A stretch of DNA of 64,000 bases, taken from positions 1 to 64,000 of the forward strand of contig JAJZCW010000007.1 in the NCBI GenBank assembly GCA_021828865.1. The letters run 5' to 3'. Every line of letters begins with the position of its first letter. Position 1 is the stretch's first letter. Under the pieces are notes generated by a model, which was not told the origin of the DNA, ran no database searches, and was given only the letters and a program-made list of their open reading frames with translations. This DNA comes from Bacillota bacterium. GTDB lineage: Bacteria; Bacillota; Bacilli; Alicyclobacillales; SLC66. The position numbers were made by a program, and so were the translations under genes. Below are positions 53,375-61,600 of the stretch, one piece after another.

Positions 53375-54139
53375 CTATAAAAACACCGTAAACGCCATTT
53401 TAATTGACAATACTATGGCGATCAATATAAATAAAGGCCTAATATAAGGAACTCCTTTGGAAATAGCCAATTTGGACCCGACTCTCGCGCCGATCATCAT
53501 GGCCACCCCCATTGGGAGTCCCACCAGATAGACCACTTTGCCCCGAATCGCAAATAAGAGGAGCGCCGCCAGATTGCTCGAAAAATTCAACACCCTGCCG
53601 TTGCCCGCCGCTAAGCGAAAGTCAAACTGGAAAATCGTTAAAAAGGCGAATAACAAAAAAGACCCGGTGCCAGGACCGACAAACCCGTCATAAAACCCAA
53701 GCGCAAAGGCAAGAGGTAGCGCGATCCAAAGTGTTCCTGCCGTGACACCGCGAAACCGGTTGTGCTGGCCCATATTTTTTTTAATCAAGGTAATGATAGT
53801 AATAAACACAATGACAATCAGGATGATGAGTTCCAAATACCGTTCATTCACGTGCAGCACCGTGTTCGCGCCAAGCCATGCCCCGACAAACGTAAACGGA
53901 AACATCCAGGCGAGGAGTTTTTTATCTAACCAGCCCGAACGAAAATACGTCCACGAACTGGTTGAGGAAGCGAAGGTTCCCGCCAGTTTATTAGTGCCAA
54001 GCGCAAAATAGGGAGGCAAGCCGGCCCATAGCAGAGAAGGAAGCGTAATGACGCCTCCGCCACCCACCACAGAGTCAAAAAATCCGGCGATAAAGCCTCC
54101 CAACATCAAAATAACCAGTCCTATCCACGTCACATGCAA
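53375..54139 (-). CDS. TSUP-family (TauE/SafE) membrane permease
   Basis: A 254-residue protein with about eight hydrophobic segments. The conserved block GFIAGFFDSVVGGGGVITLPSLL is at the N-terminus and its repeat GFYDGFVGPGTGSFLLFAF in the second half. TSUP proteins export or import sulphite, sulphoacetate and similar sulphur or organic anions; the position next to methionine synthesis hints at sulphur compounds (inference). The start is TTG 54139, or possibly the GTG two codons on. Confidence 0.88.
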   Translation of the reverse strand: MHVTWIGLVILMLGGFIAGFFDSVVGGGGVITLPSLLWAGLPPYFALGTNKLAGTFASSTSSWTYFRSGWLDKKLLAWMFPFTFVGAWLGANTVLHVNERYLELIILIVIVFITIITLIKKNMGQHNRFRGVTAGTLWIALPLAFALGFYDGFVGPGTGSFLLFAFLTIFQFDFRLAAGNGRVLNFSSNLAALLLFAIRGKVVYLVGLPMGVAMMIGARVGSKLAISKGVPYIRPLFILIAIVLSIKMAFTVFL

Positions 54140-54160
54140 TGTTGGCTTCGATCCTTTCCC

Positions 54161-54631
54161 TTAGAGGGCGATGTCACCCTGCGCCTTGATGTCCTTCCCA
54201 TTAGGTTGCGCGGGGATCGAAAGCGGTTCTGCTATCAGCATCCATTCACCGTCTTTTAATTGTAGCGTGACCGATTCAGCCTTCACAAATGGTGCCCACA
54301 ATTCATTGAGGGAGAGCACAATTTGATGCTCGATGACCGCGATTCCTTTGGGAAGACTCCCGGCCAACTTTTGCAGCACCTTCTGGATCAGGAGCCTTGG
54401 CACCTTTACTCCTTTGGATACCTCCAGGGAAAACACAAACACGCCAGGCGCCAGTTCTGCCTCTTTGCGAAGTAGCACATCCAAGCGCACAAAGGGGGTC
54501 TTCAAACTGGCAAGCAACCCAGTGCTGTGCAGATGCACGTGTTCCAATGCATACCCATCAGGCAACCAATCCTTTGCGGCCTGCTCGATATTGTCCTGTG
54601 TCAGCGTGACCGCCACTTTATGAATTTTCAT
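54161..54631 (-). CDS. Conserved-looking protein of unknown function
   Basis: 156 residues, no signal peptide or clear membrane helix. The sequence alternates strands and amphipathic helices (GVFVFSLEVSKGVKVPRLLI, then LPKGIAVIEHQIVLSLNEL) and ends in a low-complexity, lysine- and proline-rich tail. I do not recognise the family. It lies 10 bases after the HTH/coiled-coil gene in the same operon, with codon use like its neighbours, so it is probably a real gene that works with that protein. Confidence 0.7.
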   Translation of the reverse strand: MKIHKVAVTLTQDNIEQAAKDWLPDGYALEHVHLHSTGLLASLKTPFVRLDVLLRKEAELAPGVFVFSLEVSKGVKVPRLLIQKVLQKLAGSLPKGIAVIEHQIVLSLNELWAPFVKAESVTLQLKDGEWMLIAEPLSIPAQPNGKDIKAQGDIAL

Positions 54632-54641
54632 CCTACACCTC

Positions 54642-55109
54642 TTACATATTGGCTAGTTTGGTGCGTATCTCCTGAAGTTCGCTGATGTTGGCCTCAATTT
54701 TGTCCTTTTGTTCCAAAATGAGCTTTAAATTATCTTGCAAGCTTACCAGACTCTTGTCAATCTCATCGATCATACTCGATAATTCGTCCGCTCCGACCGT
54801 CTCCAGTCCAGAGAGCACTTTGTATAATTTCAGCCCGGATAGCGCAGCAGAAGTGGCAATGTTCGATGCAGCAAAGGCAAAACCGGGAGCTGCCGCCCTT
54901 ACCCCTGCACTGCTCATACTGGCAAGCCAGCTTACCGCACGGCTGGCGGGGTTACCGCGACGCTGCAAAAACAGTTGCAAGTCCTCTTCTTTTACCAGGT
55001 ATTTGCCGGTAGAATCATCGGCTTTTAATTGTCCTGTGCGAATCCATCTGCGCACTGTCTCTTCCGAAACGTTCAACCGATAAGCAATTTCATATGTGGT
55101 AAAAAACAT
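54642..55109 (-). CDS. Excisionase-type HTH protein with C-terminal coiled coil
   Basis: 155 residues. The N-terminus (FTTYEIAYRLNVSEETVRRWIRTGQLKADDSTGKYLVKEEDLQLFL region, about 1-50) is a MerR/excisionase-like winged helix. A middle Ala/Gly-rich segment follows (about 60-95). The C-terminal 50 residues (IDEIDKSLVSLQDNLKLILEQ and onwards) form a likely coiled coil. The combination suggests an oligomeric DNA-binding protein. ATG 55109 is preferred to the upstream GTG. A strong array of inverted repeats lies directly upstream, which may be its own operator. It is the first gene of a minus-strand operon continuing to YtoI. Confidence 0.75.
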   Translation of the reverse strand: MFFTTYEIAYRLNVSEETVRRWIRTGQLKADDSTGKYLVKEEDLQLFLQRRGNPASRAVSWLASMSSAGVRAAAPGFAFAASNIATSAALSGLKLYKVLSGLETVGADELSSMIDEIDKSLVSLQDNLKLILEQKDKIEANISELQEIRTKLANM

Positions 55110-55113
55110 CTCG

Positions 55114-55183
55114 CACACACCCCATCACACGTATTTTTTACTATTATACTACATAACGTGTGTGTTGTGTGTGCATATGCACA
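55114..55183 (-). promoter_or_regulatory. Inverted-repeat operator array and -10 box before the HTH gene
   Basis: CACACAC (55114-55120) plus CACACGT (55126-55132) are mirrored by ACGTGTGTG (55156-55164) plus GTGTGTG (55167-55173). Between them is a perfect -10 box TATAAT on the minus strand (55143-55148). A separate 14-base perfect palindrome TGTGCATATGCACA lies at 55170-55183. No good -35 box is seen. The layout suggests tight control by a symmetric DNA-binding protein, possibly the HTH protein itself. Confidence 0.6.
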
Positions 55184-56110
55184 TTATTTTATGTGTGTTT
55201 GTGTAGGAACGGCTACTAGTGCCACTTTACCATGACCTGTAAGCTCTATTTTCTCTGCATCTCCGTATAACCACGTGCGAAATGGCATCTGGGTATCCAG
55301 TGAACCTAGTGGACGAACATCTCCCTCGAGCGCGATGATCACGAGTGAAAAACCCTGCCGCAATTGATTTTCCCATTGTCCTTCCACTATCATCCCGGCA
55401 AATTCAAAATACGGCTGGCGATCATAGAGGACCGCCCCCGTGACTGGTTCCATCAGCCACTCAGTGAGGGCATCCGGCACTCCACACTCTGCGGATTCTA
55501 CCTGTTGTGGAAAAGAGCTGGCTAGGACGCCGTCATCCACGTGCAGTTGCCGCGGTTTCCCATTTTCTAAGCGATCATAATCATAGAGCCGATAGGTCAG
55601 ATCGGAAGCCTGCTGTACTTCAAGCACGATGAGTCCCGCCCCAAGTGCATGAACCGTCCCAGGTGGCACTGGGTAAAACTCATCGGGGTGAACCTCCAAA
55701 TAGCGCAGTCCCGATGTGATCTTGCCGTTTTCAATTGCTTGCTTCATCTCCTCGCGAGTGGCAAAGTGGTGCCCATAGCAGATTTTTGCCCCCTCCTTTG
55801 CTTCGAGGATGAGCCAACCTTCTGTTTTCCCGCGGTCGCCTTTTTCTGCTGCCAACTGGTCGTCTGGGTGCACCTGCACGGACAAGTCCGCATTCGCGTG
55901 TAGTACCTTGATAAGCACCGGGAACCACCGGTTCGGGTCATTTTCTCCGGTGATGGGACGGCCCTCAACGTCAATGGTTCTTCCTGACGGATGGTCAGAG
56001 AGCAACCACGCTTCGCCAATCAATTGATCATCCGGCGCTTTAGGAAACCACTCGCGAAGTTTCGTGCCTCCCCATACCCTTGGTTTGACCTGTGGATAAA
56101 ATTCCCTCAT
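55184..56110 (-). CDS. manA: Class I mannose-6-phosphate isomerase
   Basis: Interconverts mannose 6-phosphate and fructose 6-phosphate. It has 308 residues of the short Gram-positive form. Zinc and substrate motifs are LSVQVHPDD, then EGWLILEAKEG, and PPGTVHALGAGLIVLEVQQASDLTYRLYDYDR. Its ATG overlaps the stop of the phosphohexomutase gene, so both are coupled and probably feed nucleotide-sugar synthesis for envelope polysaccharide (inference). Confidence 0.95.
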   Translation of the reverse strand: MREFYPQVKPRVWGGTKLREWFPKAPDDQLIGEAWLLSDHPSGRTIDVEGRPITGENDPNRWFPVLIKVLHANADLSVQVHPDDQLAAEKGDRGKTEGWLILEAKEGAKICYGHHFATREEMKQAIENGKITSGLRYLEVHPDEFYPVPPGTVHALGAGLIVLEVQQASDLTYRLYDYDRLENGKPRQLHVDDGVLASSFPQQVESAECGVPDALTEWLMEPVTGAVLYDRQPYFEFAGMIVEGQWENQLRQGFSLVIIALEGDVRPLGSLDTQMPFRTWLYGDAEKIELTGHGKVALVAVPTQTHIK

Positions 56111-57876
56111 TATGCGTCACCCTTCAAGTAAGGCGCAATCCTTGAGGAAAATGCCTGATGAAGCGCCTTTAGCGCATGCTCTGCATCTTGCCAATCAGCC
56201 CCTTTTGCCCCCAGGTAGACTTTTAACTTCGGTTCTGTCCCGGATGGCCGAACCGCTAGCCAGGAACCACCCTGATAGAAGTACTTGACGACATCCGCCT
56301 CCGGCAACGTCAGCGTGGTTTGCTCGCCGGACGTCACGTCCCTTCGGGTAAGTGTGAGGTAATCCTCCACGGCCACGAGGGGTAATTCGCCAATTTCAAT
56401 CGGTGTGGCATGCAATTCACTCATGAATTGTTGCATCTGCATAAGCCCGCTTTGTCCTGCAAATGTAAACCCAAGCAATTGATCACGGAAATATCCGTAT
56501 TTCTCAAAAAGCGCATCGCGCGCAGCTACCAAGTCGCCGTAACGTTGCTTGCGATTCGCGGCCATACTCGCTAAGAGCACCGTGGCCTGCACCGCGTCCT
56601 TATCCCTGACAAAAGGAAGTGCGAGATAGCCGACACTCTCCTCATACCCAAAGACAAACTGTGCGTTTCCCTCTTCTTCATAGGTGTGAATCCGGTCACC
56701 AATGTACTTGAACCCCGTTAATACCCGTTCCGTCACCACGCCAAAAGGCTTCGCCACTTCCTCGCCAAAGTTGGACGTGACGATCGTGGTGACCACCCTA
56801 CCATTTTCAGGCAGGCTACCTCTTTTTTGTAGCATTTCGAGGTAAAAATCAAGCGCCAGCGCCCCCACTTCATTCCCCGTCAGAAGCACATACTCGCCGT
56901 GATGGTTTCGCGTCATCACCCCTACCCGGTCCGTATCCGGGTCCGTTGCAAAAATCACGTCCGCCTTTGCGTCTAATGCGACTTTCACCGCCAGGTCATA
57001 GGCCGACTCTTCTTCCGGATTGGGTGACCTGGTAAAGCGAAAATTTGGATCCAACCGCATTTGTTCAGGCACCGTGAGCACCTCTGCAAACCCCGCGCGA
57101 TGCAGGGCTTCCGGCACCACTTCCGCCCCTGTACCGTGAAGCGGCGTGTAGACCACCTTCAGCGATGATTTTTCCTCATCACTCGCAAGAGAGTAGAGAG
57201 AGGTAATCTCGCGATAATACGCTTCTTCAATCGCATCGTCTGTTTCCGTTACCATTTTTCTGAATTGCGGATCCTCCGTACTTACAAATGGCACAGCAAA
57301 CACATCTGTCTCTTCCTGCATCAGCCTGACAATGGTATCCGCATCCTCTGAAAGGATCTGCCCCCCGTCTGCGCCGTACACCTTATATCCGTTGTATTCA
57401 GGAGGATTGTGGCTGGCAGTAACCATCACGCCTGCGCCGCACTGAAGGTGTCGCACAGCAAACGACAAAAACGGAGTAGGCCTGGGATGTCGATACAATA
57501 TAACCTCAACGTCAAAAGCCGCCGCCACTTGTGCGACCGCCTCCGCGAATTCCCGCGACTGATGGCGACCATCATAGCCAATTGCCAGTTTGCGTTTATC
57601 AGGGTGTTTTTCCATGAGCCATTTGACCACCCCGTAAGTAGCTAGCCTGACCGTATGTACGTTCATGCGATTGATACCCACGCCAAGCTTGGCTCGCATC
57701 CCACCAGTACCAAATTCCAAATCCCTGGAAAACCTCTCCTGCAACTCCTCGTGTTTTGCTTCGCGCGTGAGTGCCTCCAGTTCCCGCAACAAAAACGAAT
57801 CCAAACGTTCATCCTCTAGCCAGGATTGCCAAACTTGCTCTGTATCCAACTTGTTGAACCCCTTCCTACCAAACAT
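56110..57876 (-). CDS. Phosphoglucomutase/phosphomannomutase
   Basis: 588 residues of the alpha-D-phosphohexomutase family (PgcA/YhxB type in Bacillus). The phosphoserine loop is TASHNPPEYNGYKVYG, the metal loop DPDTDRVGV, the sugar-binding loop GYEESVGY and the phosphate-binding loop RPSGTEPKLKVY. All four catalytic regions are intact. It converts glucose 1- and 6-phosphate, and probably the mannose equivalents. It is immediately upstream of manA. Confidence 0.95.
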   Translation of the reverse strand: MFGRKGFNKLDTEQVWQSWLEDERLDSFLLRELEALTREAKHEELQERFSRDLEFGTGGMRAKLGVGINRMNVHTVRLATYGVVKWLMEKHPDKRKLAIGYDGRHQSREFAEAVAQVAAAFDVEVILYRHPRPTPFLSFAVRHLQCGAGVMVTASHNPPEYNGYKVYGADGGQILSEDADTIVRLMQEETDVFAVPFVSTEDPQFRKMVTETDDAIEEAYYREITSLYSLASDEEKSSLKVVYTPLHGTGAEVVPEALHRAGFAEVLTVPEQMRLDPNFRFTRSPNPEEESAYDLAVKVALDAKADVIFATDPDTDRVGVMTRNHHGEYVLLTGNEVGALALDFYLEMLQKRGSLPENGRVVTTIVTSNFGEEVAKPFGVVTERVLTGFKYIGDRIHTYEEEGNAQFVFGYEESVGYLALPFVRDKDAVQATVLLASMAANRKQRYGDLVAARDALFEKYGYFRDQLLGFTFAGQSGLMQMQQFMSELHATPIEIGELPLVAVEDYLTLTRRDVTSGEQTTLTLPEADVVKYFYQGGSWLAVRPSGTEPKLKVYLGAKGADWQDAEHALKALHQAFSSRIAPYLKGDA

Positions 57877-57889
57877 TCAAGAGTGAATT

Positions 57890-59278
57890 CTATTCAAATA
57901 ACGGGGGAGCCTGAAAAGGGAAGGCCTTTTCTAGCGCCGAGGCGACCTGAATCAGGATGTCTTCCCGCCCCGAGCCTGCTACCAACTGCACGGCAAGCGG
58001 AAGCCCTTTTTTGGATAAACCACAAGGAATGGACATCGCAGGCAAGCCCGTCAGATTAAAAGGACTCGTAAAGCGATTCAGGTGCGGGCGAATGAGGTAC
58101 TTAGACCCTGCCATCTCAATTTCCCGGTCACCGATCGGAGTGGCCGGAAACCCAATCACCGGTGCGACAAAAAAGTCGATATCGTCAAACCATTTGCTGA
58201 TCCTTCTCGTCAACCTGCGCCGTGCCTGAAGGGCATTCGCATAGTCCGCGCCGCGCACTTCTTTCCCGTTAAGAAGTCTTGCCCGCACGTCTTCTCCATA
58301 CGGCAATTCAGGATCTGCCAGCCACTTTTCATGCAATGCGTACGTTTCGCTCGATATGATCGTGTACTGAATCCCCGGCGCTTCTTGCAGCAAGGGTTCC
58401 TCTATCCGTTTTAAGCGCACTCCCGATTCTTCAATCACTCGCAACACATCGTGGATCTTCTCCGCTACTTCTGGATCGAGTTGCTGCATAAAAAATGCTT
58501 CTTCAATTCCCGCCGTCATCCCCTGTATTGACTTCCCTACGGCTTCCCGGTAAGGGACTGTCGCAAACGGCACACTGTGGGGATCTTCCGGATCATAGCC
58601 CGCCAAGACCTCCAACATCCACGCGATATCTCTGACCGATCTTGCCATTGGCCCCACATGATCAAGCGAAAAAGCGAGTGGCATGACCCCTCTTACGCTG
58701 ACGAGACCATAGGAGGGTTTCAATCCAAAAACCCCTGTCATGGCAGAAGGGATGCGAATCGATCCGCCAGTATCCGTGCCAATCGAAGCAGGCGTCAAAT
58801 CCGCTGCTACCGCTGCGCCGCTTCCGCCGCTTGATCCACCGGAAATTCTCGCCACGTCCCATGGATTGTGGACTGCGCCAAAGTGTGGATTCTCAGAGGT
58901 GGTACCATAAGCAAACTCATGCATATTCAACTTTCCCAGCAAAATAGCACCTTGCTCTTTTACTTTTTGCCAAACTGTCGCATCCTCATCAGGCACTCTG
59001 TCCGAAGTGATTTTGGCTGCTGCGGTAGTCGGCACATGAGCGGTGTCGACCAAATCCTTGATTGCTAATGGCAGCCCTTCCCAAGGTCGACCATTCCCCT
59101 TTGCTAGCCGCTCGTCAGCAAGTTTTGCTGCGCTTTTTGCCTCTTCGTGTGTCACTGTGAGGAACGCGTTTAACATGGGGTCCAACGCTTCAATCCGCGC
59201 TAAATAAAATTCGATAATTTCTGATGCACTCACATCTCTTGCTTTTAGTTTCGTTATCCAATCCGTCAGATCACGCAC
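57890..59278 (-). CDS. Amidase-signature family protein (GatA-like)
   Basis: 462 residues with the amidase signature. The catalytic Lys is in LPLAIKDLVDT, the cis-Ser and nucleophile region in GGSSGGSGAAVA and TDTGGSIRIPS, giving the Lys-Ser-Ser triad. It resembles GatA of the Glu-tRNA amidotransferase, but gatC and gatB are not adjacent. It may be a stand-alone amidase or a second GatA paralogue; the true gatCAB should be elsewhere. GTG 59278 has GGTGGAG upstream. Confidence 0.87.
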   Translation of the reverse strand: MRDLTDWITKLKARDVSASEIIEFYLARIEALDPMLNAFLTVTHEEAKSAAKLADERLAKGNGRPWEGLPLAIKDLVDTAHVPTTAAAKITSDRVPDEDATVWQKVKEQGAILLGKLNMHEFAYGTTSENPHFGAVHNPWDVARISGGSSGGSGAAVAADLTPASIGTDTGGSIRIPSAMTGVFGLKPSYGLVSVRGVMPLAFSLDHVGPMARSVRDIAWMLEVLAGYDPEDPHSVPFATVPYREAVGKSIQGMTAGIEEAFFMQQLDPEVAEKIHDVLRVIEESGVRLKRIEEPLLQEAPGIQYTIISSETYALHEKWLADPELPYGEDVRARLLNGKEVRGADYANALQARRRLTRRISKWFDDIDFFVAPVIGFPATPIGDREIEMAGSKYLIRPHLNRFTSPFNLTGLPAMSIPCGLSKKGLPLAVQLVAGSGREDILIQVASALEKAFPFQAPPLFE

Positions 59279-59309
59279 TTGTCTCCACCGCCTCTCACAG
59301 GCTGTAACA

Positions 59310-59334
59310 AAGTGCGATCATCTGCATCGCACTT
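59310..59334. promoter_or_regulatory. Inverted repeat upstream of the amidase gene
   Basis: AAGTGCGAT (59310-59318) and ATCGCACTT (59326-59334) form a perfect 9-base inverted repeat with a 7-base loop. It lies about 30 bases before the amidase start, in its likely leader. It may be an operator or an RNA hairpin; without a long T tract it is not a clear terminator. Confidence 0.4.
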
Positions 59335-59441
59335 TCATTATCTATATTGTAACATGCCAATTCTATTAAGGCTTACTGGCTTTCCCATCAGAATGAGTTA
59401 TTGTATGCTATTACATATCATTTCGAAAAATAGGTGATGTT

Positions 59442-61526
59442 TTGAAAATTAATAAAATAAATTCATACTTATTGCGCAACGTCGCATTGACCATGCTTCT
59501 TACCACCCCGCTTCTCGCAACTGGTCTTGAAACTGCCTATGCGCATACGGTCCCTTCAAGCGCGATCACTCTCTATCAAGCCGGGCTTTCGATCAAATCT
59601 ACCAACCCACAAAAGGCACTAGCCGATTTTAAAAAGGCAGCAAATATTGCCCCCTTTTGGGAATCCCCCGTCTATCAGATTGGTGTAGTACTGGCCCATC
59701 AAAGCTTCAAGCTGGCACTGCCATGGTATTTGAAGGCACTACAAATCAATCCGAAAGACAATTCCGTATGGAACATGATCGGCTGGGGTTATTACCAGGA
59801 AAAATCATTTACCAAAGCAATGGCCGCTTTTCAACACCAGTTGCATCTTAGTCCCCACAATCCTTATGCCATTTGGGGTCTCGCCAATTGCTACGGCAAC
59901 AGTCAGGTTAGGTCGTTCGCCAAGGCGAGACAATATCTCCTTTCCCTGCTTCACACGAGCGAAAGCACATCGGCGCAAAAAATGTTGAAAAACCTCCCTC
60001 CTAATGCTGTCGATGCCACCTATCAAGCATCGCGGTCGATTTCCTATGAAGACGTGATCGCCATGGCGCTTTCCTATCGCATTGGCATCTCCACGTCAGG
60101 TACATCAACCTTGCATGCACAAAACGGCAAAGGGCCAAGCGCCGATGTCGCGCCATACATCAGCTATGCTACTGCTCACGGTTTGCTCAGCAACCTCAGC
60201 ATTCCGTCCTACCAAGCACCTGCCACGCGACTTTTTATGGCGCAATTTTTGGCCAATCTATATGGAATCAATCAATTTGACTACTTGCGGCCATTTCCGC
60301 TAACAGATATGTCAACTGTCCCTGTCAATGACCAGATGGTGGTCAACAGCATGCTGGCGATGGGTTTAATGACCGAAGCAGGGAACCAACAATTCCAACC
60401 CAACGCCACCATGACCCGCGCTAACTTTGCGAGCATGGTAAACCGGGATAACCTGATCATGAAAAATCCGCCCGGACCAAGTAAGTGGCTGACTCCACCT
60501 GCTCCAGCGAAAAAGCCGGCCCAACTCATTTTCTTTCGCACGGGAACGCCTGACATCCCAACCCAAGAATATGATTTTAGCCAGCACATCGGCCAGATCA
60601 GCGGAATCGCTTTTACCGATTTTCCTTTTATCGCCGATACTACTCCCACCGTACAAACCATAAGGAGCAAGATCGACAATACACAATTCATCTTTACGCC
60701 GCAATCTGCAGGATCTGACGTTCCGAATGAAATCACCATGGTCGCCACCGATGGCATGAGCCCCTATATGGTACTCTCCAATTTTAATTACAATACCGAT
60801 ACCTCCAACCCACAGATTGTCGACAAGTATCTGAGCGATCCTGTGCAAAGTCTGGCGCTCGCAAGCGAAGTCGTACAAGTAGCAAAAGCAGAACAAATGA
60901 CTGGCATCGCCGTTGATTACGAAAACATTTTGCCTACAGATAAGCATGCGCTCGTCAATTTTGTTCAAAATCTGAAACAGGATTTATCCGGTACCAGCAT
61001 CAAATTGATGGTTTGCCTTCCCGAACAGCAGACGGACAACGCTCAATCAGCTTATGACTACAAAAAACTCGGTAGTATTGCAGATCTTGTGATGTTAATT
61101 ACTTATGATGAACACACACTTGGCAGTCAGCCTGGGCCAATTGCCAATTTCTCCAATGTGCAGCGCACCGTTCAATACGCAGTTCAAAACATCCCAGCCA
61201 ATAAAATACTGCTTGGCCTTGCTGATTATGGTTACGACTGGTCTGGGGGATCGGGTCAACAAATCGACATGGCCACTGCCTATTCACTTGCTGCGCAGTA
61301 TCACGCCACGATAAAATGGGATCCTGTCACCGCGAGTTCCTCCTTCACGTATACTGACACTTCAGGCACATCACACATTGTCTATTTTGAGAGTGGCAAA
61401 AGCATTTCTGCACTTGCCAAGTTGGTGCCTACCTTCGGACTTGCTGGCTATGCAGCATGGTACTTAGGAGCTGAAAACTCAAGCTTCTGGAATGCCCTTT
61501 CTCCATTTTTGCCACTATCCAAATAG
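59442..61526 (+). CDS. Secreted TPR - SLH-like - glycoside hydrolase 18 protein
   Basis: 694 residues. A signal peptide (about 1-35, ending near AYA-H) is followed by TPR-like helices (about 40-185), an S-layer-homology-like region (about 232-340, with SMLAMGLMTEAGNQQFQPNATMTRANF) and a GH18 barrel (about 365-690). The GH18 strand reads MTGIAVDYENI, with Asp492 and the acid/base Glu494 in place of the full DxxDxDxE. Other barrel marks are VMLITYDEH and GLADYGYDWSG, and the end GLAGYAAWYLGAENSSFW is like YdhD/SleL spore-wall hydrolases. It probably cleaves cell-wall or cortex glycan while held at the surface. TTG 59442 follows AGGTGAT. Confidence 0.88.
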   Translation: MKINKINSYLLRNVALTMLLTTPLLATGLETAYAHTVPSSAITLYQAGLSIKSTNPQKALADFKKAANIAPFWESPVYQIGVVLAHQSFKLALPWYLKALQINPKDNSVWNMIGWGYYQEKSFTKAMAAFQHQLHLSPHNPYAIWGLANCYGNSQVRSFAKARQYLLSLLHTSESTSAQKMLKNLPPNAVDATYQASRSISYEDVIAMALSYRIGISTSGTSTLHAQNGKGPSADVAPYISYATAHGLLSNLSIPSYQAPATRLFMAQFLANLYGINQFDYLRPFPLTDMSTVPVNDQMVVNSMLAMGLMTEAGNQQFQPNATMTRANFASMVNRDNLIMKNPPGPSKWLTPPAPAKKPAQLIFFRTGTPDIPTQEYDFSQHIGQISGIAFTDFPFIADTTPTVQTIRSKIDNTQFIFTPQSAGSDVPNEITMVATDGMSPYMVLSNFNYNTDTSNPQIVDKYLSDPVQSLALASEVVQVAKAEQMTGIAVDYENILPTDKHALVNFVQNLKQDLSGTSIKLMVCLPEQQTDNAQSAYDYKKLGSIADLVMLITYDEHTLGSQPGPIANFSNVQRTVQYAVQNIPANKILLGLADYGYDWSGGSGQQIDMATAYSLAAQYHATIKWDPVTASSSFTYTDTSGTSHIVYFESGKSISALAKLVPTFGLAGYAAWYLGAENSSFWNALSPFLPLSK

Positions 61527-61535
61527 TTTTTTGAC

Positions 61536-61579
61536 AATAAAAACGCACGGCAGTACCATCCCTACCGTGCGTTTTTATT
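61536..61579. terminator. Bidirectional terminator between the GH18 gene and lysC
   Basis: AATAAAAACGCACGG (61536-61550) and CCGTGCGTTTTTATT (61565-61579) form a perfect 15-base stem whose A and T ends provide the tract for either strand. It separates two converging genes. Confidence 0.9.
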
Positions 61580-61600
61580 GATTTATTTTATATCGTCCAC

